Part shown: piece by piece, positions 28,378 through 38,023 of the stretch
Layout of the letters: the number at the start of each line of letters is the position of its first letter
Position numbering within the stretch: position 1 is the stretch's first letter
Origin: Wenxinia marina DSM 24838
GTDB lineage: Bacteria > Pseudomonadota > Alphaproteobacteria > Rhodobacterales > Rhodobacteraceae
Direction: 5' to 3'
DNA length: 64,000 nucleotides
NCBI RefSeq assembly: GCF_000379485.1
Contig: NZ_KB902314.1
Coordinates: 62,001-126,000 of the forward strand
Program-made: the position numbers and the translations under genes
Notes under the pieces: generated by a model
Seen by the model: only the letters and a program-made list of their open reading frames with translations
What the model was told of the DNA's origin: nothing
The model's database searches: none

Positions 28378-29414
28378 GGGGCGCCGTGCTGCGGCACGTC
28401 CTCCTCGCCCTGTCGCTGACGAGCCTGCCCGCGATGGCCGACACGCGCGTCACCCTGCTGGAGTTCGACGACCTGTCGGGCTGGGCCGACGACGACCATG
28501 GCTTCGCGCTGGACGTCTTTGCCGGCACCTGCGGCGACATGGACGAAGCGGACTGGCGCGCCCTCTGCGCGCTGGCGAAGGGTCCGGCTGCGGCGGACCC
28601 CCGCGCCTTCTTCGAACATGCGTTCCGGCCCGTCCTGATCGAGGACGGCGACCCGATGCTGTTCACCGGCTATTTCGAGCCGGAGATCCGCGGCGACCGC
28701 TTCCCCAGCGATTACTACTCCGTCCCTGTCTACGGCATGCCAGACCCGCCCGCGACCGGCTGGCCGACCCGGCGCGAGATCGACGAGGGCGCGCTGGAGG
28801 GGCAGGGGCTGGAGCTGGCCTGGGTGCACGACCCGCTGGACCTGTTCTTCCTGCAGATCCAGGGATCTGGTCGCATCCGCCTGCCGGGCGGGCAGGTGCT
28901 GCGCCTCGGCTATGCCGGGGCGAACGGCTACGACTATTCCTCGATCGGTGCGGCGCTGGTCGCGCGGGGCGAGTTCGAGCCGCACGAAGTGTCGGCCGAC
29001 GTGATCCGCTCGTGGGTGCGCCGCAACCCCGAACAGCGCGACGCGCTGCTGTGGCAGAACATGTCCTACGTCTTCTTCCGCGACATCGGCGAGGTCCCGG
29101 CCGAGCTCGGGCCGCTGGGCGCGATGAACCGCTCGATCACCACCCTGCGGTCCATCGCCGTCGATCCGGCGCACTACCCCCTCGGCGCGCCGGTCTGGAT
29201 CGAGAAGGCGGGCGCCACGCCGATGCAGCGGCTGATGGTCGCGCAGGACACCGGCAGCGCGATCAAGGGCGCCCAGCGCGCCGACATCTTCTTCGGCACC
29301 GGGCGCGAGGCGGGCCGGCAGGCCGGGCGCATCCGCGACGGCGGGCGGATGGTCGTCCTGCTGCCGATCCAGCGCGCCTATGCCCTGCTGCCGGAACGGC
29401 TGGCGAGCGGCTGA
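28374..29414 (+). CDS. mltA: Membrane-bound lytic murein transglycosylase A (MltA)
   Basis: A 346-residue periplasmic transglycosylase that cleaves peptidoglycan. GTG start at 28374 overlaps the preceding stop. A signal peptide (LLALSLTSLPAMA) lacks a lipobox cysteine, so it is probably soluble rather than a lipoprotein. MltA features are FTGYFEPEIRGDR, FFLQIQGSGRIRLPGGQVLRLGYAG and the 3D domain VAQDTGSAIKGAQRADIFFGTG. One base overlaps the Smr gene. Confidence 0.93.
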   Translation: MRGAVLRHVLLALSLTSLPAMADTRVTLLEFDDLSGWADDDHGFALDVFAGTCGDMDEADWRALCALAKGPAAADPRAFFEHAFRPVLIEDGDPMLFTGYFEPEIRGDRFPSDYYSVPVYGMPDPPATGWPTRREIDEGALEGQGLELAWVHDPLDLFFLQIQGSGRIRLPGGQVLRLGYAGANGYDYSSIGAALVARGEFEPHEVSADVIRSWVRRNPEQRDALLWQNMSYVFFRDIGEVPAELGPLGAMNRSITTLRSIAVDPAHYPLGAPVWIEKAGATPMQRLMVAQDTGSAIKGAQRADIFFGTGREAGRQAGRIRDGGRMVVLLPIQRAYALLPERLASG

Positions 29415-30007
29415 TGCGCAGGCCCAGGCACCTGTCGCCGGAGGAGCGCGCGCTCTGGGACCGGGTGGCGCAGACCGCCGCGCCGATGCATCCGCGGCGC
29501 GCGCCGCCAGCGGCCGAGCCGGAGGCGCCGAAGGCGCCAGAACCACCCGCCGCGCCCCCCGCCGCGCCGCTGCCGAGGTTCCGCGTCGGCGCGAAGGTCG
29601 ACCACCGCGGCAGCGACGACCTGCTCCCCGGTCTCGCCGAGGGGATGGCCGCCCGGCCCGTGCGGATGGACGCCCGCGCCCACAAGCAGATGACCCGCGG
29701 CAAGCTGCGCCCCGAGGCGCGGATCGACCTGCACGGCATGACCCTGGCCGAGGCGCACACGGCCCTGAACGCCTTCGTCCTGACTTCGCAGATGACCGGC
29801 CGTCGGCTGGTCCTCGTCATCACCGGCAAGGGCCGGGTGCGGGACGACGCGGCGCCGATGCCCGCCCGGGCCGGTGCCCTGCGCCACCAGGTGCCGCACT
29901 GGCTGTCGCTGCCGCCGCTGGCCGGCGCGGTCCTGCAGGTGACGCCGGCGCACCGGCGCCACGGCGGGGACGGGGCCTACTACGTCTACCTAGGCCGCCG
30001 CCGGTAG
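29414..30007 (+). CDS. Smr/MutS2 domain protein
   Basis: A 197-residue protein with a proline/alanine-rich N-terminal region and a C-terminal Smr domain: RIDLHGMTLAEAHTALNAFV, LVLVITGKGR and GDGAYYVYLGRRR. Smr domains are nucleases or nucleic-acid-binding; the DLHG and GKG motifs are intact. The start overlaps the mltA stop by one base (TGATG). Its last 18 bases overlap the convergent MFS gene. Confidence 0.9.
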   Translation: MRRPRHLSPEERALWDRVAQTAAPMHPRRAPPAAEPEAPKAPEPPAAPPAAPLPRFRVGAKVDHRGSDDLLPGLAEGMAARPVRMDARAHKQMTRGKLRPEARIDLHGMTLAEAHTALNAFVLTSQMTGRRLVLVITGKGRVRDDAAPMPARAGALRHQVPHWLSLPPLAGAVLQVTPAHRRHGGDGAYYVYLGRRR

Positions 30008-31216
30008 CGCCGCCTTCGCCCGCCGGACCACCGGCGCGATCATGGCGGAGCATCCGAGGAACAGGGCCGCGTAGAACAGGTACTGCGCCGGAAGGTCGAT
30101 CCCCGCGTCGATCAGCACCCCCGCGATCCCCGGCCCGAGGGCGGATCCCAGCACCATGATCGCCGCCACCAGCGCCTTGATCGACCCGATGTGCCGCGTG
30201 CCGAAGAACTCCGCCCAGCAGGCCGCCGGCAGCGTCGCCTGTCCGCCGCCCGCCACGCCCATCAGCATGATGCCGAGGATCTCGAACGGGATGGTGGGAG
30301 AGATCGCGTGGATCAGGAACGCCCCCGCCAGCGGCAGCAGGTACAACGGCAACAGGGGCGCTGTCCCCCAGCGGTCGATCGCCCAGCCGTAGGCGACGGT
30401 GGAGCCGAGGAAGCACGCGGTCCCGATCGGGAAGGTCGCGACGAAGTTGAGGTGCACCCAGCCCTTCAGCTCGGCGAAGTGCATCTGGTGGAACCAGAAC
30501 GCCGTGCTGAAGGCCGGAAAGGCGGTCAGCGCCGGGATGAGGGCGAGGAACAGCGGGCTGCGCAGCACCTCCATCCGCGTCCAGTGCCGGCCGCCCATGC
30601 CGACCGAAGCCGAAGTCTCGGCATCGCCCTGCGGCGTCCGCTCTCGCCGCAGCAGCGCCCAGAGGAGCGGGATCGCGGCGAGGCAGACGACCGCGCCGAG
30701 GACCAGGATCATGCGCCAGTCCATCACCCGCTTCAGCGCCACCACGCCCAGAGGCATGATCGCCTCGGCCAGCGCGAAGCCGCCCGTCGCGACCGCGAGC
30801 GCCTTGCCGCGCGTCGCGACGAACCAGCGCGCCATCGCGACGAAGGACAGGTGGCTCGACATGCCCTGCCCGAAGAAGCGCAGGCCGAGGATCAGCGCCG
30901 GCAGCAGCAGGGCGGAGCCGTTGACGCTCATCGCCAGCAGAGTCAGCGCGAGGCCGGTCAGCACCACCGTTCCCATGACGCGCACCCGGTACACGTCGGC
31001 GAGGCCGCCCAGCCACAGGACCAGCGCCGCCGAGGTCATGGTGCCGACCGTGTAGGTCAGGCCCCAGCCGCCGTGGCTGAGGCCGAACGCGGCGCGGATC
31101 TCCTCGGAGAAGACCGAGATGAAGAAGGTCTGCCCGAACGAGGACAGAAAGGACAGCAGCGCCCCCGCCGCAAGCCAGGGGGCGTTTTCCTTCAGGAATC
31201 GGAGGTAAGACGACAT
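29990..31216 (-). CDS. MFS transporter
   Basis: A 408-residue major facilitator protein with about 12 hydrophobic helices. The loop 2-3 motif is degenerate (GGLADVYRVRVMG), and the second half has YGWAIDRWGTAP. Substrate cannot be inferred. It ends inside the 3' end of the Smr gene and starts 128 bases from the divergent lipid-kinase-like gene. Confidence 0.82.
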   Translation of the reverse strand: MSSYLRFLKENAPWLAAGALLSFLSSFGQTFFISVFSEEIRAAFGLSHGGWGLTYTVGTMTSAALVLWLGGLADVYRVRVMGTVVLTGLALTLLAMSVNGSALLLPALILGLRFFGQGMSSHLSFVAMARWFVATRGKALAVATGGFALAEAIMPLGVVALKRVMDWRMILVLGAVVCLAAIPLLWALLRRERTPQGDAETSASVGMGGRHWTRMEVLRSPLFLALIPALTAFPAFSTAFWFHQMHFAELKGWVHLNFVATFPIGTACFLGSTVAYGWAIDRWGTAPLLPLYLLPLAGAFLIHAISPTIPFEILGIMLMGVAGGGQATLPAACWAEFFGTRHIGSIKALVAAIMVLGSALGPGIAGVLIDAGIDLPAQYLFYAALFLGCSAMIAPVVRRAKAALPAAA

Positions 31217-31344
31217 CGGGGGCCCCGCGGGGCCAATCGCGGCCCGATGCCGGATCTCGCGCCCCGGACCCGAAAGGTCAAAGCGAAATCGCGGTGAACC
31301 GGAACGGGCCGGCCCGCGTTGCGGCGGAAAGGGGACCCCTCTCG

Positions 31345-32274
31345 ATGAAGGACGTAGATGAGATGGCAGCGGCCAGGGACGGGTCCGTGGAGGCGAACCG
31401 CATCGTCGTGATCCGCAACCGCATGTCCGGCCTCGGCGAGGCGGCCCGCGAGAGCCTGGAGGCGGCGATCCGCACCCTCGGCGACCGGGCCGAAGTCGTC
31501 GAGGTCGATCCCGGAGACGATATCGGCGCGAAGGCCCGCGAGGCGGCGAAGTCGGGTGCGGCCATCGTCGCGGCCGCCGGCGGCGACGGCACGATCATGG
31601 GCGTCGCGCAGGGCCTTGCCGGCAGTTCCGCCGCGCTGGGCGTGCTGCCGCTGGGCACGTTCAACTTCTTCGCCCGGGGCCTCGGCCTGCCCGAGGACGC
31701 GGAAGAGGCCGCCCGCGTCCTGTCGCAGGGTCGGAGGATGCCGATGTCCCTCGCCGCCGTTGACGGACAGCTCTTCCTCAACAACGTCTCGATGGGAATC
31801 TATCCCGCGATCCTGCAGGAGCGGGAAGCGGTCTACAAATCCTGGGGCCGCAGCCGCCTCGCCGCCTACTGGTCGGTGGTCAAGACGTTCCTCAAGGCGC
31901 AGGCGCCGCTGAAGGTGACGCTGGACGTCGACGGCCGCCAGCGCCGCTACGTGACGCCGCTGATCTTCGTCGCCCGTTCCGCCTTCCAGCTGGAGCACTT
32001 CAACCTCCCCGGCAAGTCAGAGGTCGAGCGGGATCGCCTCGCCATCTTCGTCGGCTCGCGCACCGGGCGGGCCGGGCTGTTCCTGCAGGCCTGGCACCTG
32101 CTGCGGGGCACGATGAAGGAGGGCCGCGACTTCGACTTGCTGCCCGCGGATCGGGTGCGCGTGGACACCCGCCGCCGCACGGTCCTCGTCGCCTGCGACG
32201 GCGAGAAGTTCCGCCTGCCCTCGCCGGTGACGGTGGAGATGAAGAAGAACGTGATCGACGTCGTCGTCCCGTGA
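31345..32274 (+). CDS. Diacylglycerol kinase-family (lipid kinase-like) protein
   Basis: A 309-residue protein with the DAGK catalytic fold: RIVVIRNRMSG at the N-terminus, the nucleotide motif AAGGDGTIMGVAQGL, and PLGTFNFFARGLGLP. The C-terminal half fits the YegS/BmrU-type beta domain. The lipid substrate is unknown. The ATG at 31345 follows GGAAAGGGG; a GTG at 31294 would add 17 residues. It overlaps the phosphoesterase gene by 4 bases, suggesting a two-gene operon. Confidence 0.87.
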   Translation: MKDVDEMAAARDGSVEANRIVVIRNRMSGLGEAARESLEAAIRTLGDRAEVVEVDPGDDIGAKAREAAKSGAAIVAAAGGDGTIMGVAQGLAGSSAALGVLPLGTFNFFARGLGLPEDAEEAARVLSQGRRMPMSLAAVDGQLFLNNVSMGIYPAILQEREAVYKSWGRSRLAAYWSVVKTFLKAQAPLKVTLDVDGRQRRYVTPLIFVARSAFQLEHFNLPGKSEVERDRLAIFVGSRTGRAGLFLQAWHLLRGTMKEGRDFDLLPADRVRVDTRRRTVLVACDGEKFRLPSPVTVEMKKNVIDVVVP

Positions 32275-33062
32275 CGCGGCTGATCCATCTCTCCGACCTG
32301 CATTTCGGGCGGGTCCGGGCGGACCTCACGCGGCCGCTGCTGGCGACGATCGAACGGCTGAAGGCCGACCTCGTCATCGTGTCCGGCGACTTCACGCAAC
32401 GCGCCCGCAATAGCCAGTTCCGCGCCGCCCGCGCCTTTCTCGACCGGATCGCGGCGCCGACGCTGTCGGTGCCCGGCAACCACGACACCCCGCTCGACAA
32501 TCTGTGGGTCCGCTTCACCCGCCCCTGGTCGCGCTACAAGCGGCATATCGACCCCGATCTCGAGCCGTGCTGGGAGGACGACGGCGTCCGCGTCGTCGGC
32601 ATCAACACCGTGAACCCGTTCTACTGGCAGCGCGGGATGTTTGCCGGCCACGCCCGCCGCCGCGTGTCGCGCGAACTGGGCGCCGTCCGCGACTCCCACG
32701 TCGGCGTCGCGGTGATGCACCACCCGCTGGAGCACTCGCCCGACGTGGACAAGCAGCTGATGAAGGGGTCGCGCAAGGCGCTCGCGGCGCTGTCCGACGC
32801 CGGCGCGGACATCGCCCTCTCGGGGCACCTCCACAACGCGTCCGCCGCGCCGTTCGAGGCGGCGCCGGGCCTGCTGTTCGTGCAGGCGGGCACCGGCCTG
32901 TCGACGCGGGTCCGGGGCGAGGACAACAGCTTCAACGTGCTCGACGTCACGCCCACCGGCGCCGTCATCGAGCGGTACGCCGCCGGCGAGACCCCTGAAT
33001 TCTCCGTCGTCGACCGGTCCGAGTGGTCCCGCGACGACGGGCTGTGGCGTCAGAGGACGTAG
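32271..33062 (+). CDS. Metallophosphoesterase family protein
   Basis: A 263-residue calcineurin-like phosphoesterase. Metal-binding motifs are in order: [29 protein letters not shown] and SGHLHNA. The pattern resembles 3',5'-cyclic nucleotide or phospholipid phosphodiesterase-type members, but substrate is unknown. GTG start shares GTGA with the upstream kinase stop. Adjacent lipid-kinase-like and phosphoesterase genes may act on one phosphorylated product; this is inference. Its 3' end overlaps hslU by 13 bases. Confidence 0.87.
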   Translation: MTRLIHLSDLHFGRVRADLTRPLLATIERLKADLVIVSGDFTQRARNSQFRAARAFLDRIAAPTLSVPGNHDTPLDNLWVRFTRPWSRYKRHIDPDLEPCWEDDGVRVVGINTVNPFYWQRGMFAGHARRRVSRELGAVRDSHVGVAVMHHPLEHSPDVDKQLMKGSRKALAALSDAGADIALSGHLHNASAAPFEAAPGLLFVQAGTGLSTRVRGEDNSFNVLDVTPTGAVIERYAAGETPEFSVVDRSEWSRDDGLWRQRT

Positions 33063-34360
33063 CGCGAGAGGTCGGCCGAGCGAGCGAGATCGCCCAGATG
33101 CTTCTCGACGAAGGCGCCGTCGATCGTCACCTCCTGCCCCGACATGTCGGGTGCGTCGAAGGAGATGTCCTCGAACACTCGCTCGATCACCGTGTAGAGG
33201 CGCCGGGCGCCGATGTTCTCGACGCTCTGGTTCACCTCCGCCGCGATCCGGGCGAGGGCGGCGATGCCGTCCTCGGTAAACTCAACCTTCACCTCCTCGG
33301 TGCCGAGAAGTGCGGCATATTGACGGGTGAGAGCGTTGTCCGTCTCGGTCAGGATGCGGATGAAATCCCCCTCGGTCAGCGCCCGCAGCTCCACCCGGAT
33401 CGGCAAGCGGCCCTGCAGCTCGGGCAGCAGGTCCGACGGCTTGGCGACGTGGAAGGCACCCGATGCGATGAAGAGGATGTGGTCGGTCTTCACCGGCCCG
33501 TGCTTGGTCGAGACGGTCGTGCCCTCGATCAGAGGCAGCAGGTCCCGCTGCACGCCCTCGCGGCTGACGTCGCCGCCGCGATTGCTCTCGGCGTTGCGGC
33601 AGACCTTGTCGATCTCGTCGATGAAGACGATGCCGTTCTGCTGCACGCTCTCCAGCGCGGCCTTCGTCACCGTCTCGTCGTCCAGCAGCTTGTCCGCCTC
33701 GTCGGCGAGCAGCAGGTCGTAGCTGTCGGCGACGGTGACGCGCTTCTTCGTCTTCCGTCCGCCCATCGCCTTGCCGAAGATGTCGCCGAGGCTCATGCCG
33801 CCCGGCATCATCCCCGGCTGGCCCGGCATCTCCAGCGCGCCGAACGGATTCGAGGTGTCCGTCACCTCGATCTCGATCATCGTGCCGTCCAGCTCGCCCG
33901 AGCGGAGCTTCTTGCGGAACATCTCGCGCGTGCCCTCGCGGGCGTCCTTGCCGGCGATGGCCGACACGACGCGATCCTCCGCCGCCTCGCGGGCGCGGGT
34001 CTTCACGTCCTCGCGCATGAACTCGCGGGTCTGGGCGATGGAGATGTCGACGAGGTCGCGGACGATCTGCTCCACGTCCCGACCGACATAGCCGACCTCG
34101 GTGAACTTCGTCGCCTCGACCTTGAGGAACGGCGCGCGGGCCAGCTTGGCCAGGCGGCGGCTGATCTCGGTCTTGCCGACGCCGGTGGGGCCGATCATCA
34201 GGATGTTCTTGGGGTAGACCTCCTCGCGCAGGTCCGGGCCCAGCTGACGCCGGCGCCAGCGGTTGCGCAGCGCGACCGCCACGGCGCGCTTGGCGTCCTT
34301 CTGCCCGATGATGAACCGGTCGAGCTCGGAGACGATCTCGCGGGGGGTCAGGTCGGTCAT
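33050..34360 (-). CDS. hslU: ATP-dependent protease ATPase subunit HslU
   Basis: A 436-residue HslU (ClpY) that unfolds substrates for HslV. It begins [20 protein letters not shown]; Walker A GPTGVGKT is at 57-64; Walker B FIDEIDK and the C-terminal sensor region ending DLSRYVL, which docks into HslV, are intact. Unlike the usual hslV-hslU layout, its partner is 2.8 kb upstream with an opposite-strand gene between, so it needs its own promoter; one candidate is at 34390-34416. Confidence 0.97.
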   Translation of the reverse strand: MTDLTPREIVSELDRFIIGQKDAKRAVAVALRNRWRRRQLGPDLREEVYPKNILMIGPTGVGKTEISRRLAKLARAPFLKVEATKFTEVGYVGRDVEQIVRDLVDISIAQTREFMREDVKTRAREAAEDRVVSAIAGKDAREGTREMFRKKLRSGELDGTMIEIEVTDTSNPFGALEMPGQPGMMPGGMSLGDIFGKAMGGRKTKKRVTVADSYDLLLADEADKLLDDETVTKAALESVQQNGIVFIDEIDKVCRNAESNRGGDVSREGVQRDLLPLIEGTTVSTKHGPVKTDHILFIASGAFHVAKPSDLLPELQGRLPIRVELRALTEGDFIRILTETDNALTRQYAALLGTEEVKVEFTEDGIAALARIAAEVNQSVENIGARRLYTVIERVFEDISFDAPDMSGQEVTIDGAFVEKHLGDLARSADLSRYVL

Positions 34361-34389
34361 TCGCGTGTCCTTTCGGCGTCCGCGCCGAC

Positions 34390-34416
34390 ATATGGGGCAG
34401 GGGAGCGGTTGCCAAG
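34390..34416 (-). promoter_or_regulatory. Candidate heat-shock (RpoH) promoter for hslU
   Basis: On the minus strand CTTGGC (34411-34416), a 13-base spacer and CCCCATAT (34390-34397) resemble the sigma-32 pattern CTTGAA-N13 to 17-CCCCATNT. Transcription would begin about 23 bases ahead of hslU. Heat-shock control of hslU is well known, which adds weight to a match made by eye. Confidence 0.45.
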
Positions 34417-34494
34417 GCGGCGGTCCCCTAACGTCAGGCGTACCGGGAACCGGCCCCGGAGGCAGCCGTTCCAGTCCCGAACGGAAGGACCCCG

Positions 34495-36984
34495 ATGCCG
34501 CAAGACCACACGCCCCCCGCCGCCGAGAAGCCCCTCATCCTCATCACCGGCGCGGACGGCAACATCGGCCGCCGCCTCTGCACCGCTCTGGCGGACGATT
34601 ACCGCGTCGTCGGCCTGGATCGCACGGTGGAGGAGGACGCGCCGTGCGACAGCTACGAGGCGGACCTGACCGACCCCGCCTCGCTCGAGCTGGCGCTGAA
34701 CAAGGTGGCGGAGACCTACGGCCGCGAGGTCGCGTCGGTCATCCACCTCGCCGCGTTCTTCGACTTCTCGGGCGAGGACAAGGCGGCCTACCAGGCGGTG
34801 AACGTCGAGGGGACCCGCAAGCTGCTGGAGGCGCTGGACGATTTCGACGTCGAGCAGGTCGTCTACTCCGGCACCATGCTGGTGCACGAGGCCGCACGCC
34901 CCGGCGAGACGATCGACGAGGACGCGCCGATAGACCCGTCCTGGCCCTATCCGCAGTCCAAGGCCCGGACCGAGGAGGCGATCCGCGAGACGGCGGGCGA
35001 CGCCAAGGCCACGTTCCTGCACATCGCCGGGCTCTACGACGACGAGACCGCGGTGCCGACCCTGTCGCACCAGATCGCCCGCATCTACGAGCGCGGCCTG
35101 AAGAGCCGGTTCTATTCCGGCGACCTCTCCGCCGGTCAGAGCTTCGTGCACATCGACGACCTCGTCGCCGCCTTCCGCAAGGCCGTGGACCGCCGCGAGG
35201 AGCTGCCCGACCGGGCAACGATCCTGATCGGCGAAGAGCACGCCATCGGCTACGACGCCCTGCAGCGCCGGCTCGCCGACCTGATCCACGACGAGCCGGC
35301 CTGGCGCACGATCACCGTGCCCAAGGCTCTCGCCAAGGCCGCCGCCTGGGCCGAGACGAAGAGCGAGCCGGTCGTTCCCGATGCCTTCGACCAAGGCGAG
35401 AAGCCGTTCATCCGGCCCTTCATGATCGACCTCTCCAGCGACCACTACGCGCTCGACATCTCGCGCGCGCGGGAACTGCTGGACTGGCAGCCGGATCATC
35501 GGATCGAGGACGGGCTGACGAACATCGTGGCGGCGCTGAAGCGCGATCCGATCGGCTGGTACAAGGCGAACGGGATCACTCCGCCGCCCTGGATGACCTC
35601 GGCGGCCGAGCGGGGCGAGCGGCCGGACGAGATCCGGCAGAGGCATCTGGAGCGGTACCGCGCCGGCCACCGCGGCGCCCTGTGGGCGCACTGGGCGAAT
35701 GCCGGCTTCGGCATCTGGATGATGACCTCGCCGCCGCTCCTCGGCTACGACGAGGTGTGGCTGGGCGTGACAGACGTCCTCGCCGGCCTGGTCCTGTTCC
35801 TCGCCGCGATGGCGTCGCTGTCCTGGCGCCTCGCTCCGGCCCGGTGGGTCTGCGCCGCCGTCGGCGTCTGGCTGATGTTCGCGCCGCTGATCTTCTGGAG
35901 CGATACCGGCTCCGCCTACCTCAACGGCACGCTCGTCGGCCTGATCGTCACCGCCCTCGCCGTCGCCGTCGGCCCGCCGCCCGGCATCTCGCCCACCGCC
36001 GCGGTCACCGGCCCGACGACGCCGAAAGGCTGGGACTATTCCCCGTCCGAGTGGTTCCAGCGCCTGCCCGTCATCATCCTCGCCGTCGTCGGGCTTCTGG
36101 TCTCGCGCTACCTCGGCGCCTACCAGCTCGAGACGATCCCCGGCGTGTGGGAGCCGTTCTTCGGCAGCGACCGCCCGCCGCTGAACGGCACCGAGGCGAT
36201 CATCACCTCGTCGGTGAGCGAGGCCTGGCCCGTCCCCGACGCGGGGGTCGGCGCGCTGACCTACGCGCTCGAGATCGTGGTGGGCGTCGTCGGCAGCGCC
36301 GCGCGCTGGCGGACGATGCCGTGGCTGGTGGTGCTGTTCGGGATCATGATCGTGCCGCTGGGCGCGGTATCGATCTTCTTCATCGTGATCCAGCCGATCC
36401 TTCTTGGCACCTACTGCACCCTCTGCCTGATCGCGGCGGCGGCGATGCTGTTCCAGATCCCCTATTCCATCGACGAGATCGTCGCGACCTACCAGTTCCT
36501 CAAGCGTCGCCACCGCGCCGGCCAGCCCTGGCTGCGGGTCTTCTTCACCGGCGACACCGACGAGGGGCCGGACGAGCCGCGCGATGTGGACGACTTCGAA
36601 CAGTCGCCGAGGGCGATCGTGAAGGAGATGGTCCTGGGCGGGATGACCTATCCGTGGACCCTCGCGGCGTCGGCGGCGCTGGGTGTCGTTCTGATGCTGT
36701 CGCCGCTGGTCCTGACGTGGGAGAGCGGACTGTCGGCCGTAAACCACGTCGTCGGCGCGCTGGTTCTGACCTTCTCGGTCACCGCGCTGGCCGTCGTCGC
36801 GCGGGCGGCGCGGTTCATGAACGCGCTGCTGGGGGTGGTCCTGCTGTTCGCGCCGTTCATGGTGGAAAGCAGCTGGCTGGCCACCTTCGCGTCCTTCGCC
36901 TTCGCCCTTGCGCTGATCGCGCTGTCGATCCCGAAGGGCAACGTCGAAGGCAACTACGACGACTGGCGGCGGTTCATCGTGTGA
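34495..36984 (+). CDS. Fusion protein: NAD-dependent epimerase + SPW-repeat membrane domains + VKOR-like domain
   Basis: An 829-residue protein joining unrelated parts. Residues 15-350 are an extended short-chain dehydrogenase/epimerase: GxxGxxG at Gly19/22/25 and YxxxK at Tyr152/Lys156, both intact. Residues 395-490 are four-helix membrane with SPW-like motifs ([25 protein letters not shown]). Residues 520-665 look like vitamin K epoxide reductase with a Cys641-T-L-Cys644 pair at a helix start; no loop cysteine pair is visible. Residues 715-812 repeat SPW-like motifs ([21 protein letters not shown]). It sits between hslU and hslV on the opposite strand, flanked downstream by palindromic repeats. 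Substrate unknown. Confidence 0.82.
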   Translation: MPQDHTPPAAEKPLILITGADGNIGRRLCTALADDYRVVGLDRTVEEDAPCDSYEADLTDPASLELALNKVAETYGREVASVIHLAAFFDFSGEDKAAYQAVNVEGTRKLLEALDDFDVEQVVYSGTMLVHEAARPGETIDEDAPIDPSWPYPQSKARTEEAIRETAGDAKATFLHIAGLYDDETAVPTLSHQIARIYERGLKSRFYSGDLSAGQSFVHIDDLVAAFRKAVDRREELPDRATILIGEEHAIGYDALQRRLADLIHDEPAWRTITVPKALAKAAAWAETKSEPVVPDAFDQGEKPFIRPFMIDLSSDHYALDISRARELLDWQPDHRIEDGLTNIVAALKRDPIGWYKANGITPPPWMTSAAERGERPDEIRQRHLERYRAGHRGALWAHWANAGFGIWMMTSPPLLGYDEVWLGVTDVLAGLVLFLAAMASLSWRLAPARWVCAAVGVWLMFAPLIFWSDTGSAYLNGTLVGLIVTALAVAVGPPPGISPTAAVTGPTTPKGWDYSPSEWFQRLPVIILAVVGLLVSRYLGAYQLETIPGVWEPFFGSDRPPLNGTEAIITSSVSEAWPVPDAGVGALTYALEIVVGVVGSAARWRTMPWLVVLFGIMIVPLGAVSIFFIVIQPILLGTYCTLCLIAAAAMLFQIPYSIDEIVATYQFLKRRHRAGQPWLRVFFTGDTDEGPDEPRDVDDFEQSPRAIVKEMVLGGMTYPWTLAASAALGVVLMLSPLVLTWESGLSAVNHVVGALVLTFSVTALAVVARAARFMNALLGVVLLFAPFMVESSWLATFASFAFALALIALSIPKGNVEGNYDDWRRFIV

Positions 36985-37003
36985 GGTCGGCGCGGGATCG
37001 CGC

Positions 37004-37130
37004 GAGGCCCCGGCTCAAGGCCGGGGCGGGCATTCCGGTCCCATCGAAGAAACTCCCGTCCCGGGCCTGACCCGGGACCTCGACGGGTTCCGCAAAACGA
37101 TGCGAGGCCCCGGCTCAAGGCCGGGGCGGG
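37004..37130. repeat. Cluster of three palindromic repeats (A, B, A)
   Basis: Type A at 37004-37030 and 37104-37130 (CCCCGGC TCAAG GCCGGGG) and type B at 37058-37078 (GTCCCGGG CCTGA CCCGGGAC) fill the convergent gap between the fusion gene and hslV. The two A copies agree with each other and differ from the msrA and mutS copies by one central base. Confidence 0.82.
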
Positions 37131-37137
37131 AAACGCT

Positions 37138-37698
37138 TCACCCCGCCCGGATCGTCTCCACCGTCAGGTTGCCGTTGGTGTAGACGCAGATGTCGGCGGC
37201 GATCTGCATCGCCCGCCGCGCGATCTCTTCCGCCGACAGGTCCGAGCCCATCAGCGCCCGCCCCGCGGCCAGCGCGTAGTTCCCGCCCGAGCCGATGGCG
37301 GTCACGTCGTGCTCCGGCTCCAGCACGTCGCCGGCGCCGGTGATGACGTACAGCTCGGCCCCGTCCGATACGATGAGCATCGCCTCCAGCTTCTGCAGGT
37401 ACTTGTCCGTCCGCCAGTCCTTGGCCAGCTCCACCGCCGCGCGCTGCAGCTGCCCCGGCGCGGCCTCGAGCTTCTTCTCCAGCCGTTCAAGCAGGGTGAA
37501 GGCGTCGGCGGTCGACCCGGCGAAGCCCGCGATCACGTCGCGGCCGCCGGGGGAGAGGCGCCGCACCTTGCGGGCGGTGCCCTTGATGACGGTCTGGCCG
37601 AGGCTGACCTGACCGTCGCCGGCGATCACCACCTCGCCGCCCTTGCGGACGCCGATGATCGTGGTGCCGTGCCAGCCGGGGAATTCGTCCTTCGCCAT
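37138..37698 (-). CDS. hslV: ATP-dependent protease peptidase subunit HslV
   Basis: A 186-residue HslV (ClpQ), the proteasome-like peptidase. The catalytic threonine is probably Thr12 in [11 protein letters not shown], implying removal of an 11-residue leader; most HslV proteins need only loss of Met. [22 protein letters not shown] and [14 protein letters not shown] are family-typical. A TATA-like CATATA lies upstream but no clear -35 box. Separated from hslU by the fusion gene. Confidence 0.96.
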   Translation of the reverse strand: MAKDEFPGWHGTTIIGVRKGGEVVIAGDGQVSLGQTVIKGTARKVRRLSPGGRDVIAGFAGSTADAFTLLERLEKKLEAAPGQLQRAAVELAKDWRTDKYLQKLEAMLIVSDGAELYVITGAGDVLEPEHDVTAIGSGGNYALAAGRALMGSDLSAEEIARRAMQIAADICVYTNGNLTVETIRAG

Positions 37699-37767
37699 CG
37701 TCGCCTCCGGGTGTCGTTCGCTGCGCGCTATATGCGGACGGCCCCTGCGGCCCGCAACCAGCGCATC

Positions 37768-37795
37768 AAAAAGGGCGCCCCGAAGGCGCCCTTTT
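37768..37795 (-). terminator. Intrinsic terminator after the 56-residue small gene
   Basis: GGGCGCC (37773-37779) pairs with GGCGCCC (37785-37791) around a CCGAA loop. On the minus strand the stem is followed by five T; on the plus strand by four T, so it could work both ways. It lies 15 bases beyond the end of the small gene. Confidence 0.85.
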
Positions 37796-37809
37796 CGAAG
37801 TCTTTGGCT

Positions 37810-37980
37810 TTAGGCCAGCTGGATCAACTTCCAGGTGACAGCCTTGCCGTTGTGCGGCGGCATCCGATTGCCCTTGGCGATGGGCGCGGTCGTCGAGGGA
37901 TTGTCCATCGACTTCCAGACCCCGCTGGTGGGGCAGATTTCACCGGTGCGCGCGGTAGTTCCAATGGTCGCGATACCCAT
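37810..37980 (-). CDS. Small conserved-looking protein of 56 residues, unknown function
   Basis: A free-standing small gene. The ATG at 37980 follows AAGGAAC at good spacing and the gene ends just ahead of a strong intrinsic terminator, so it is very likely expressed. The protein has no membrane segment; it contains ARTGEICPTSGVW near the middle, a single cysteine, then IAKGNRMPP and a C-terminal AVTWKLIQLA. The spacing of TG(x)ICP(x)SG(x)W and PP(x)NGKAV(x)W(x)L suggests a compact beta-rich fold seen in other small uncharacterised proteins, a resemblance I cannot verify. Base composition upstream is lower in GC than the surroundings. Confidence 0.7.
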   Translation of the reverse strand: MGIATIGTTARTGEICPTSGVWKSMDNPSTTAPIAKGNRMPPHNGKAVTWKLIQLA

Positions 37981-38023
37981 GAGGGTGTTCCTTCTTCGAG
38001 TGAAGGAGCGGCTCATCGCTTCG

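Noticed and set aside
34357-36747. A 796-codon frame antisense to the fusion gene.
   Set aside because: No motif, and the sense strand encodes intact epimerase and membrane domains.
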